Assembly (NCBI GenBank): GCA_938003765.1
Contig: CALKYE010000065.1
Span: forward strand, 1 to 33,638
Direction: 5' to 3'
Origin: an uncultured Planctomycetia bacterium
GTDB taxonomy: Bacteria > Planctomycetota > UBA1135 > GCA-002686595
Length of the DNA: 33,638 bases
The translations under genes and the position numbers were made by a program. Within the stretch, counting starts at the first letter, position 1, and every line of letters starts with the position of its first letter. Below, piece after piece: positions 9,767 to 17,708 of this stretch. Under the pieces are notes generated by a model that saw nothing but the letters and a program-made list of their open reading frames with translations, had not been told where the DNA came from and searched no databases.

Positions 9767-10771
9767 TCAACGTGTCGCGCAGGCGCGCGCCAACGTCTCT
9801 GCCAGCGGCCTCACGCGGTACCCGAGCTCTCGCTCGGCCTTCGCAGAGCTGACCCACACGTACCAACCCCAAGTCGCGAAGCGCTCGGGGGCCCACGGAG
9901 GTCGCGAGAGGCCGATGAGGTCGAGCGCGGATGCGCCCCAACGCAGCGGTGCTAGCACCGCGCGCGGTGTTCGGAGCGTGCGGGTCGTTGCGCCCGCGGT
10001 TTGCGCCAGTCCGCGCTGGAGCTGCTCCCAAGTCAGGTTGTGGCCGCCGAGGATGTAGCGCTCGCCCACGCCCCCGTGCGCGAGCGCCGCCAGACAGCCC
10101 TGCGCGACGTCTTCCACGTCGCAGAACGATGCGCCGCCCGGCGGCGCCCAGCGCCAACCGCCGCGGCGCGCGCGCGCGACGGTCGACGACTCGCCGCCGA
10201 ACAGGCGCGGTCCGAGCAACGCGCCGGGGTTGACGATGACCACGGGCATGCCGCCCCACGCGGCGCTGAGCGCGCGCTGTTCGGCTTCGTGTTTGGTTGC
10301 GACGTACGACACGCGCGCTTCGTACAGACCCCAGCGCGAGCGTTCGTCCAACGTCTCGGGCTCGCGCGAGCCGCCGATCGCTCCCGTGGTCGACACGTGC
10401 ACGATGCGCTTCAAGTCGCAGTGGTGCGCAGCGCGCAGGATCGCGGCTGTGCCCTCGACGTTCACGCGCCGTTGCTCGAGCGCGACGCGCGACCACAGGC
10501 CCTTGTGCGCGGCGCAGTGGACCAGAGCGTCGGCGCCGGCGCAGGCCGCGCGCAGGCTGCGCTCGTCGAGCAGATTCGCCTCGACGAGTTCGACGCCATC
10601 GCGCTCGAGATCCTCGCGGCCGGCGCGACGCCGCACCATTGCGCGCACCACGGCGCCTCGCGCACGCAGCGCGCGGACGACGTGCGCGCCGAGGAAGCCG
10701 GACGCTCCGCTGACGAGCACGGTGGCGCGCTCGAGCTCGAGCGGCGGCGCGCGCGAGAGCGCTTCGTTCAT
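9767..10771 (-). CDS. NAD(P)-dependent epimerase/dehydratase, extended SDR (HpnA-like)
   Basis: The 334-residue protein is an extended short-chain dehydrogenase/reductase. It has the Rossmann motif GASGFLG (22-28), an Asp/Glu-rich turn (ANLLDERSL), HCAA, VNVEGT, STTG (127-130) and the catalytic Y-VAT-K (156-160). These enzymes act on nucleotide sugars or on aldehyde and sterol-like substrates. The pattern resembles hopanoid-associated HpnA-type proteins and dihydroflavonol reductase-like members, but the substrate is not determined. The ATG at 10771 has AAGGAG 7 bases upstream. The frame remains open further upstream without support. It is divergent from a radical SAM gene, with 71 bases between them. 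Confidence 0.88.
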   Translation of the reverse strand: MNEALSRAPPLELERATVLVSGASGFLGAHVVRALRARGAVVRAMVRRRAGREDLERDGVELVEANLLDERSLRAACAGADALVHCAAHKGLWSRVALEQRRVNVEGTAAILRAAHHCDLKRIVHVSTTGAIGGSREPETLDERSRWGLYEARVSYVATKHEAEQRALSAAWGGMPVVIVNPGALLGPRLFGGESSTVARARRGGWRWAPPGGASFCDVEDVAQGCLAALAHGGVGERYILGGHNLTWEQLQRGLAQTAGATTRTLRTPRAVLAPLRWGASALDLIGLSRPPWAPERFATWGWYVWVSSAKAERELGYRVRPLAETLARACATR

Positions 10772-10782
10772 CGCGCTGCTCC

Positions 10783-10812
10783 TTGCGCTCGCGTGCGAAT
10801 CGGGCCTAGGAT
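10783..10812 (+). promoter_or_regulatory. Promoter candidate for the radical SAM/SPASM gene
   Basis: TTGCGC (10783-10788) and TAGGAT (10807-10812) are 18 bases apart in the short divergent gap. About 30 bases follow to the ATG at 10843, with room for the GGGAG ribosome binding site. The -35 match is weak. Confidence 0.3.
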
Positions 10813-10842
10813 CCAGCGGGCGGGCGAGCGTGGGAGCGAACC

Positions 10843-12000
10843 ATGAATCCTCGCAGTGGGTCGATGTCGCGTCTCCTTGGACCGGTTCGCGACTGGGTGC
10901 GGCGCACGAACTACGTGCGCTTCGCCAGAGAGCATTTCGCCGCCTTGAGGTTGCGTCGCGAGCATCCCAGCGGCCTCGTACCTCCGACACCCAAACGGAT
11001 CGTCGTAGAGCCGACCAACGCCTGCAATCTCGCCTGCCAGTACTGCGGCAACAAGGACATGGTGCGGCCGGCGAAGTACCTCTCGCTCGAGATGTACGAG
11101 CAGCTGCTCGACCAGATGGTCGACCTGGGGATTCCGCGCCTCACGCTGCACACCATCGGCGAGCCGACGCTGCACCCGCGCATCGGAGAACTCGTGCGCA
11201 TGGCTGCGGAGCGCGAACGGGTCGCGGTGTTGTCGACCAACGGCACGCTGCTGCGGCGCGAGGCGCTCGCTCGTTCGCTGGTCGAGGGCGGCCCCGAGTT
11301 GCTCAACGTCTCGGTCGACGCCGCGGACGCGGATGTGCTCGCCAAGACACGCGATGGCTTGAAGCCCGAAGTCGTGATCGAAGGGCTGGCTACGCTGCGG
11401 CGTTTGCGCGACGAGATCGGACCCGTGCGCGACAGCCCCTGGGGCCGCGTGCGGCTGCCGACGATCACGGTCACCTGCGTCGTCACCCCGCTTTTCACGC
11501 GCGAGGTCGAGCGGCGCTTCTTCGCGGCCTACGCGCCCTACGCCGACGACTTCCTGTTCCAGTACGTGCACAACCACGCCGACTACGTCGAGGACGGCGA
11601 GTTCCACCAGCGCAGCCTGCTGCCCAAGCGGATCCACGACCGGCTGTACAAGGCGATCCGCTTCCCGTGCCATTACCCGTGGGACACGCTGTACCTGCTC
11701 GCCGACGGCACGATCTCCGTCTGCCGCTACGACTTCGATGCGCGCGTGCGCATCGGGCGCTTCCCAGAGCAGTCGCTGCGCGAGCTGTGGACGAACGAGG
11801 CCATGCAGAGCCTGCGACGAGCCCACATGGAGTTCGACTTCCGCGACTGGTCTTCGTGCGAGGACTGCTCGGCGATGTGGGTCGAGAACCGTGCGGAGCA
11901 CCATCACCTGACGCGCATGCTGCAGCGTCGCAACGGCTTCACGCCGTCGCGCGATGCGTGGTTGCCCGAGCGGCCGGCGAAGCGCGCCCGCGCGAATTGA
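10843..12000 (+). CDS. Radical SAM/SPASM domain protein
   Basis: The 385-residue protein binds the radical SAM 4Fe-4S cluster through Cys61, Cys65 and Cys68 in ACNLACQYCG. It has the GEPTLHP motif (106-112) that contacts S-adenosylmethionine. The C-terminal part has a SPASM-like set of cysteines (Cys276, Cys294, Cys339, Cys342: FPCHYPW, ISVCRYD, CEDC) that would hold one or more extra Fe-S clusters. Such enzymes modify peptides, enzymes or small metabolites. No obvious precursor peptide lies next to it, so the substrate is open. The start at 10843 has GGGAG upstream. An internal ATG at 10864 is a weaker option. It ends only 11 bases from the stop of a convergent second radical SAM gene. Confidence 0.92.
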   Translation: MNPRSGSMSRLLGPVRDWVRRTNYVRFAREHFAALRLRREHPSGLVPPTPKRIVVEPTNACNLACQYCGNKDMVRPAKYLSLEMYEQLLDQMVDLGIPRLTLHTIGEPTLHPRIGELVRMAAERERVAVLSTNGTLLRREALARSLVEGGPELLNVSVDAADADVLAKTRDGLKPEVVIEGLATLRRLRDEIGPVRDSPWGRVRLPTITVTCVVTPLFTREVERRFFAAYAPYADDFLFQYVHNHADYVEDGEFHQRSLLPKRIHDRLYKAIRFPCHYPWDTLYLLADGTISVCRYDFDARVRIGRFPEQSLRELWTNEAMQSLRRAHMEFDFRDWSSCEDCSAMWVENRAEHHHLTRMLQRRNGFTPSRDAWLPERPAKRARAN

Positions 12001-12011
12001 GCGCAAGCGCT

Positions 12012-13628
12012 TCATCCCATCGGTGACGACGCGCTGCGTCGCGGCATGCGGCTGGTCTGGATCCCGGCGTGGATGTCGCGGCGCGCGAGGCGCTCGAGGC
12101 CGAGCGCGCTCGCCGCTCGGTGGCACAGCGTGAACAGGCGCGCCTCGGCGCGCGCGAAGCGGAAGTCGCCCGAACGCACGCGCGCGAGCGCCCGTCGCTC
12201 CCATCCGCCGATCCGGCCGCGCACAAGCCCCAGCGAGAGCGAGACGTAGTGCTCCAGCGTCTGGCGCGCTACCTGCACGGAGCGCGGGATCTGGTTCGGC
12301 CAGCACTCCTTCTCCCACAGGTGGTACTCGCCCACGCGGCCCCAACCCTCGAGCGTGCGCGGCGGCTGGAAACCGAGCTCGAGCGCGCGGGCGTAGAACT
12401 CCGTGCCCGGGATCGGGCGGTAGGGCCAGGGCATCGCGCGCGCGAGCGAGCAGGTCGCCGCGATGCGCCGGCACTCGTCGAGCGTGCGCATCATCGAGGC
12501 CTCGTCCTCGTCCGGGTAGCCGACGATGTAGGTGAACAGCGACGCGATGCCCAGGCGCTCGAGCAGCTCGGCGGTGCGCAGGTTGTCGCCCTCTTGCGAG
12601 TGTTTGCCGATCGCGTCGCGCATGCCGGCGTCGCCGGTCTCTGCGCCGACCAGCGCGTGGTACAGGCCTCCGTCGCGCAGCACCGAGAGCGTCTGCGGCT
12701 TCCAGCGCAGCAGCGAGAAGGTCTGCATCATCGCGTGCCACTCGAATGGCGTGCCGCGCGCGGCGAGCCCCTCGCAGAACTCGCGCACGCGCGGCTCGTG
12801 CACGCCGAAGTTGGCGTCGTAGAAGCGCACGCAGTCGAAGCCCCAGCGTTCGTGCAGCCCGAGCAGATCGTCGAGCATTCGAGCGGCCGGCATCGATTGC
12901 CAACGCATGCCGCTGACCAGCGGCGAGCAGCAGAACGCGCAGGGCTCGGGGCAGCCGAAGCTCGAGCAGTAGGTGATGCCCCACACGGCGCGCCCGTTGA
13001 ATCCCGGCGGTGTGATCATGCGCGCGGCCTCGCGCGCGCTGCGCCCGCTCAGCTGTGCGTCGCGGTACTGCGCGAAGTCGATCAGATGCCAGGGCGGATT
13101 CAGCAGCTTGTCCCAGCCCTCGACGCGCCGCGGCGCCGTGCGCACGAGCGCGCCATCGCGCCACAGCGCGAGCCCGGGGACCTCCTCGAGCGGCGCGCCG
13201 CACTCGACGGCGTGCACCAGGTCGAGGAACGTGAGTTCGCCCTGGCCCAGGCTCACGGCGTCGTAGAGTCCGGTCGCGAGCTGGAGTTCCGGCACGACCG
13301 AGGCCCACCAGCCGCCGATGAAGCTCGGCAGCCGCGGGTGGGCGGCGCGCACCGCGCGTGAGCAGGCGAGCCCGTCCGCGACCTGACCGCCGAGGATGCC
13401 GGTCGTCGCGTACAGCAGCGCGCCCTCACAAGCTTCCACCACGCGGCGCTTGCTCAGCCCCGGATCGCCGAGGTTGGCGTCGACGATCACGACCTCATAG
13501 CCCTCGCGGTCCGGCCACGCGCCGATCGACATCAGCGAGAGTGGGAGCTGGTCCCGCGAAACGGGGAAGCCCCCGCGCCCCTCGGCGAGGCTCGGGTTGT
13601 AGAGCACGATTCGCTTGCGGGCCGTCAT
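12012..13628 (-). CDS. B12-binding-domain type radical SAM protein
   Basis: The 538-residue protein has an N-terminal cobalamin-binding-like Rossmann domain (about 5-140), with VVIVDANLGD and IGGWWAS at the expected places. The radical SAM core is at about 215-430, with cluster cysteines Cys226, Cys230 and Cys233 in CPEPCAFC. A C-terminal helical part follows. The N-terminal domain lacks the DxHxxG motif, as is usual in this class, so cobalamin may bind base-off without His ligation or may be absent. Class B enzymes catalyse methyl transfers or ring rearrangements; the substrate is unknown. The start lies inside a strong hairpin (13630-13654). The gene follows the arginase-family gene on the same strand after 80 bases. 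Confidence 0.9.
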   Translation of the reverse strand: MTARKRIVLYNPSLAEGRGGFPVSRDQLPLSLMSIGAWPDREGYEVVIVDANLGDPGLSKRRVVEACEGALLYATTGILGGQVADGLACSRAVRAAHPRLPSFIGGWWASVVPELQLATGLYDAVSLGQGELTFLDLVHAVECGAPLEEVPGLALWRDGALVRTAPRRVEGWDKLLNPPWHLIDFAQYRDAQLSGRSAREAARMITPPGFNGRAVWGITYCSSFGCPEPCAFCCSPLVSGMRWQSMPAARMLDDLLGLHERWGFDCVRFYDANFGVHEPRVREFCEGLAARGTPFEWHAMMQTFSLLRWKPQTLSVLRDGGLYHALVGAETGDAGMRDAIGKHSQEGDNLRTAELLERLGIASLFTYIVGYPDEDEASMMRTLDECRRIAATCSLARAMPWPYRPIPGTEFYARALELGFQPPRTLEGWGRVGEYHLWEKECWPNQIPRSVQVARQTLEHYVSLSLGLVRGRIGGWERRALARVRSGDFRFARAEARLFTLCHRAASALGLERLARRDIHAGIQTSRMPRRSASSPMG

Positions 13629-13629
13629 G

Positions 13630-13654
13630 CCAGCGCCTTCTTCCGAGGCGCTGG
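13630..13654 (-). promoter_or_regulatory. Hairpin directly before the start codon of the B12-type radical SAM gene
   Basis: Read on the minus strand, CCAGCGCCT and AGGCGCTGG pair perfectly over 9 bp with a 7-nt loop. One base then separates the stem from the ATG at 13628. The purine-rich ribosome binding site (GGAAGAAGG) is partly in the loop and partly in the stem. It could limit translation, or mark the end of the upstream arginase-family transcript. No T-run follows. Confidence 0.45.
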
Positions 13655-13708
13655 ATGCCGTCGACTCTCGAGGCGGTTCACGAAACTCCGCGGGCCGCGC
13701 CGCTTAGC

Positions 13709-14749
13709 TCATCGCCGCGTCATCAAGGCCACGCCGATCATGCGGTAGAGCAGCCGCGCGCCCACCATCGCGTCCCAGCTGTCGCCGTCGCTCTGGTCGC
13801 CGGGGTTGACCTCGTTGAGGTCGAGGCCGACGACGCGCTTGCCGCTGAGGGCGAGCTCTTCGAGCCACAGCATCGAGTCGGCCCACGACAGACCGCCGGG
13901 CACGGGCGTGCCGGTGTTCGGGCACAGCGCAGGCTCGAGGCCGTCGATGTCGAAGGAGACGTACACGTGCTCGGGGAGCGCGCTGAGTTGCTCGCGCACG
14001 ATCCGCAGGATCTCGTCGCCGCCGGCGAGCCGCGCGCGCTGCCACTCGCGGTCGTAGAGCGTGATGATGCGGCCGCGGGAGTTGCGCGAGAGCTCGTACT
14101 CGTCCTCGGAGAAGTCGCGGATGCCGACCTGCGCGAGGCGCGCGACGTCCGGCAGGCGTCGCGTCACGTTCTCCATGATCGACGCGTGCGACCACTCGAA
14201 GCCTTCGTAGGCGACGCGCAGGTCCGCGTGCGCGTCGAAGTGCAGCACGCCCAGCCCCGGGAAGCGCTCGGCGCAGGCCTGGATCGCGCCGAAGGGGGTC
14301 GAGTGATCGCCCCCGAGCAGCACGGGCAGCTTGTCGGCATCGAGGACCTCCCGAGTCGCAGCGCGCACGAGGCCGTTGAGCTCGTCGCCGATCGCGTTCA
14401 CGCGGGCGAGGTCCGCGCGCAAGTGCGGGGCGGCGTCCAGGTCGCCGCCAGCGACGATGATCCCGTCGGCCAGGCGCGAGGCCTCGCGGTTCAGCTCGAG
14501 CGCGCCCGCCGGCGCGTCCGCCAGCCAGATCCCGGCCTCGTACGGCCGCCCGGTGAAGGCGTCGAACAGATCCACCTGTCGGCTCGCCGCCGCCACCGCG
14601 TCGGGACCCATCCAGGCGCCCTTGCGGTACGAGGCCGTCGCGTCGAAGGGGACCGGGAGGACGTGGACGCCGGCCTCGTCGCGGGTGCTGGGGAGGCCGT
14701 AGATGCCGCTGCCGGGGAGCGCGGCGGCCGAGGGATCGAAGTGGGGCAT
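13709..14749 (-). CDS. Arginase/agmatinase family ureohydrolase
   Basis: The 346-residue protein has every manganese-binding signature of the ureohydrolase family. These are GGDHS (146-150, His149), DAHADLR (172-178, with Asp172, His174 and Asp176) and SFDIDGLEP (265-273, with Asp267 and Asp269). It has the usual entrance segment (PVPFDATASYRKGAWMGP). The members hydrolyse a guanidino or related group to urea; agmatine, arginine, guanidinobutyrate or formiminoglutamate are possible. The PVPFDATASY region and the length fit agmatinase-like members better than classical arginases, but this is not decisive. The ATG at 14749 begins just before the homology. A frame open further upstream (to 14878) is unsupported. 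A 453-base region separates it from nrdA. Confidence 0.9.
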   Translation of the reverse strand: MPHFDPSAAALPGSGIYGLPSTRDEAGVHVLPVPFDATASYRKGAWMGPDAVAAASRQVDLFDAFTGRPYEAGIWLADAPAGALELNREASRLADGIIVAGGDLDAAPHLRADLARVNAIGDELNGLVRAATREVLDADKLPVLLGGDHSTPFGAIQACAERFPGLGVLHFDAHADLRVAYEGFEWSHASIMENVTRRLPDVARLAQVGIRDFSEDEYELSRNSRGRIITLYDREWQRARLAGGDEILRIVREQLSALPEHVYVSFDIDGLEPALCPNTGTPVPGGLSWADSMLWLEELALSGKRVVGLDLNEVNPGDQSDGDSWDAMVGARLLYRMIGVALMTRR

Positions 14750-15202
14750 CGACGGATGATCCGCCCCGCCGGCGCGCCGAACAACCGCGCTGCGGCCTCT
14801 TGATCCGCGCGCAACTCGCCCACGGCGCGCGACGGGGGCCCGCCCGAGCCCTCCGAGTCGCGCCGAGCGTGTTTCCAAAGTGCGTCAAAGCAAGGAGTTG
14901 CGCGCGCGGAGAAGATCGTCGTCGCGGCGCCTTGAGCGGGTCTGCCCCAAACGTAAGCTCCGCGACCCACCACGAGATCTAGGGGCTGTTCGGTCGCTCG
15001 ACCACTATTAGGACGGTCTCACCTGCTCCCGTGGCGCGGCTCGAGGGGATGTCGTGCCGTTCACGCGGACCACCCGCCTCGTCCCCGCTCCAGGCTCCGG
15101 TTGCGCCGCTGGCCCTGCGCCCGCGCCCGCTTCCGCCCACCGTCGTTCCGTCCCCCGCCCGCCGCCCCCGTTCGCCGCCGAACCCGACCAGGAGAAGGTC
15201 GC
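14750..15202. other. Long divergent region between the ureohydrolase gene and nrdA
   Basis: No credible gene is seen in these 453 bases. The frames that are open here encode Arg/Pro-rich text. The part to about 14930 should hold the ureohydrolase promoter, which I could not pinpoint. From about 15065 to 15185 the plus strand is strongly C-rich and relatively poor in A, and would be the distal part of the nrdA leader. Neither a NrdR box pair nor a cobalamin riboswitch core was found by eye. A good ribosome binding site ends the region at 15190-15196. Confidence 0.6.
14932..14959 (+). promoter_or_regulatory. Promoter candidate for nrdAB
   Basis: TTGAGC (14932-14937) and TAAGCT (14954-14959) are 16 bases apart on the plus strand, an acceptable housekeeping layout. 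Transcription would start near 14966 and give a leader of about 235 nt before nrdA. Confidence 0.35.
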
Positions 15203-17656
15203 ATGGATTCCGCGTCCCCCGTCCAACCGCGCTCGACCGAGCGCGAGGTCGTTCTGACCCCCCAACCCCGCGACGTGCAGCCGCGCCCCGATGGCGGCGC
15301 TGCGCGCGAGTCTCAGCTCGTGCCCGAGACGCGCATGCGCGTGCGCAAACGCGCCGGCGACTTCGAGCCGGTCGACGTCAACAAGATCGTGCGCGCGGTG
15401 TCGCGCTGCTGCGCCGGGCTCGCCGAGCTCGACCCGATGCGCGTCGCGATGCGCACCATCAGCGGCCTGTACGACGGCGCGACCACGCGCGAGCTCGACC
15501 AGCTCTCGATCCAGACCGCCGCGTCGCTGATCGCCGAAGAGCCGCAGTACTCGCGCCTCGCCGCGCGCCTGTTGTGCGCCTTCATCGACAAGGAAGTGCG
15601 CAACCAGAACATCATGAGCTTCTCGCAGTCGGTGCGCGCCGCCTTCGAGAACGGCCTGATCTCGCAGCAGCTCGCCGACTTCGTCGCGGCGCACCACCGC
15701 AAGCTCGACCAGGCGATCAACCCGGAGCGCAACGACCTGTTCGAGTACTTCGGCATCCGCACGGTCTACGACCGCTACCTGCTGGTGAACCCCTCGACGC
15801 GCGACGCGCTCGAGACGCCGCAGTACTTCTTCATGCGCGTGGCCTGCGGCCTGTCGCAGTCGCCCAAGGAGGCGATCGAGTTCTACGAGCTGATGAGCAC
15901 GCTCGAGTACCTGCCGAGCTCGCCCACGCTGTTCAACTCCGGCTCGACGCGCTCGCAGCTCAGCTCGTGCTACCTGCTGGACTCGCCCGAGGACGACCTG
16001 GGCTCGATCTACGACCGCTACGCCGACGTCGCGAAGCTGTCGAAGTTCGCCGGCGGCATCGGCCTGTCGTACACGCGCGTGCGCGCCAAGGGCTCGCTCA
16101 TCCGCGGCACGAACGGCCACTCCAACGGCATCGTGCCGTGGCTCAAGACGCTCGACAGTTCGGTGGCCGCCGTGAACCAGGGCGGTCGGCGCAAGGGCGC
16201 AGCGTGCGTGTACCTCGAGAGCTGGCACGCCGACATCGAGGAGTTCCTCGAGCTGCGCGACAACACCGGCGACGAGGCGCGCCGCACGCACAACCTCAAC
16301 CTCGCCAACTGGATCCCCGACCTGTTCATGCGGCGCGTCGAGGCCGACGCGACCTGGTCGCTGTTCGATCCCAAGGTCGTGCCGCACTTCACCGACCTGT
16401 TCGGGGCGGAGTTCGAGCGCGCGTACCTCGAGGCCGAGGAAAAGAAGCAGTACGTGCGCCAGGTGAAGGCGCGCGATCTGTACGCGCGGATGATGCGCAC
16501 GCTGGCGCAGACCGGGAACGGTTGGATGACGTTCAAGGACGCCTCCAACGAGAAGTGCAACCAGACCGGCGGCGCCGGCCGCACGGTGCACCTCTCGAAC
16601 CTGTGCACGGAGATCATCGAGGTCACGTCGAAGGACGAGACCGCGGTGTGCAACCTGGGCTCGATCAACCTCGGCAAGCTGGTCGTCGACGGCAAGTTCG
16701 ACTACGAGCGGCTGGGTGAGATCGTGCGCGTCGCCGTGCGTCGGCTCGACCGCGTCATCGACATCAACTACTACCCCACGGAAGCGGCGCGCGTGTCGAA
16801 CCTCGCGTGGCGCCCGGTGGGGCTGGGCGTGATGGGGCTGCAGGACGTGTTCTTCAAGCTGCGCCTGCCGTTCGACAGCAAGGAAGCGCTCGAGATCAGC
16901 GCGCGCGTGTCGGAGGAGATCTACTTCCACTCGCTCGCGACGAGCTGCGAACTCGCGCAGGAGCACGGCTTCCACCCCAACTTCCCGCAGACGCGGGCGG
17001 CGCAGGGCAAGCTGCAGTTCGACCTGTGGGGCGCGAAGCCCACGGACGAGAAGCGCTGGGAGGACTTGAAGGCGCGCATCGCGGTGCACGGCCTGCGCAA
17101 CTCGCTGATGATCGCCATCGCGCCCACGGCGACGATCGCGTCGATCGCGGGCTGCTACGAGTGCATCGAGCCGCAGGTCTCGAACCTGTTCAAGCGCGAG
17201 ACGCTCTCGGGCGACTTCCTGCAGATCAATCGCTACCTCGTGCAGGACTTGAAGGAGCGCGGCATGTGGAACGAGGCCGTGCGCAACTCGATCAAGGCCG
17301 CCGAGGGTTCGATCCAGGACCTCGAGTTCATCCCGGCCGACCTGCGCGCGGTCTACCGCACGGCGTGGGAGCTCCCGCAGAAGGCGCTGATCGATCTCGC
17401 CGCGGCGCGCGGGCCGTGGATCGACCAGTCGCAGTCCCTCAACCTGTTCATCGAGAACCCGGTCATCGGCAAGCTCTCGTCGATGTACATGTACGCCTGG
17501 AAGACCGGGCTCAAGACGACCTACTACTTGCGCTCGCGACCGGCCACGCGCATCCGGCAAACGACGGTCAGCAGCCCCGCTGCGGCGGCCGTGCCCGACA
17601 GCGCCGCGGTGGCCTGCTCGCTCGAGAACCCCGAGTCGTGCGAAGCCTGCCAGTAG
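15203..17656 (+). CDS. nrdA: Ribonucleoside-diphosphate reductase, class Ia alpha subunit
   Basis: This cytoplasmic enzyme reduces ribonucleotides to deoxyribonucleotides, together with NrdB. In the 817 residues an ATP-cone begins at about 45 (MRVRKRAGDFEPVDVNKIVRAV). The radical-site motif NLCTEI has Asn466, Cys468 and Glu470. The redox pair is Cys256 (SSCYLL) and Cys483 (AVCNLGSINL). Tyr774 and Tyr775 (KTTYYLRS) are the radical-transfer tyrosines. The extreme C-terminus CEACQ carries the CxxC that passes electrons from thioredoxin. I chose the ATG at 15203, with AGGAGAAGG just before it. The open frame back to 15101 encodes an Arg/Pro-rich stretch unlike any reductase. The presence of the ATP-cone implies dATP inhibition. 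nrdB follows after 52 bases. Confidence 0.97.
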   Translation: MDSASPVQPRSTEREVVLTPQPRDVQPRPDGGAARESQLVPETRMRVRKRAGDFEPVDVNKIVRAVSRCCAGLAELDPMRVAMRTISGLYDGATTRELDQLSIQTAASLIAEEPQYSRLAARLLCAFIDKEVRNQNIMSFSQSVRAAFENGLISQQLADFVAAHHRKLDQAINPERNDLFEYFGIRTVYDRYLLVNPSTRDALETPQYFFMRVACGLSQSPKEAIEFYELMSTLEYLPSSPTLFNSGSTRSQLSSCYLLDSPEDDLGSIYDRYADVAKLSKFAGGIGLSYTRVRAKGSLIRGTNGHSNGIVPWLKTLDSSVAAVNQGGRRKGAACVYLESWHADIEEFLELRDNTGDEARRTHNLNLANWIPDLFMRRVEADATWSLFDPKVVPHFTDLFGAEFERAYLEAEEKKQYVRQVKARDLYARMMRTLAQTGNGWMTFKDASNEKCNQTGGAGRTVHLSNLCTEIIEVTSKDETAVCNLGSINLGKLVVDGKFDYERLGEIVRVAVRRLDRVIDINYYPTEAARVSNLAWRPVGLGVMGLQDVFFKLRLPFDSKEALEISARVSEEIYFHSLATSCELAQEHGFHPNFPQTRAAQGKLQFDLWGAKPTDEKRWEDLKARIAVHGLRNSLMIAIAPTATIASIAGCYECIEPQVSNLFKRETLSGDFLQINRYLVQDLKERGMWNEAVRNSIKAAEGSIQDLEFIPADLRAVYRTAWELPQKALIDLAAARGPWIDQSQSLNLFIENPVIGKLSSMYMYAWKTGLKTTYYLRSRPATRIRQTTVSSPAAAAVPDSAAVACSLENPESCEACQ

Positions 17657-17708
17657 CCGTTCCGTCCCGTTTCCCCCGCCAGAACCGACTCCAGGAGCAC
17701 CTCCCGAC

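Noticed and set aside
10768..13308. An 846-codon open frame on the minus strand
   Set aside because: It crosses both radical SAM genes in a non-coding frame; the two enzymes have intact cluster cysteines in their own frames.
15101..15202. Upstream extension of nrdA
   Set aside because: The extra 34 residues are Arg/Pro-rich and unlike reductases; the ATG at 15203 has a good ribosome binding site.
14960..15202. NrdR boxes or a cobalamin riboswitch in the nrdA leader
   Set aside because: No pair of NrdR-like AT-rich palindromes and none of the conserved riboswitch core sequences were found by eye.
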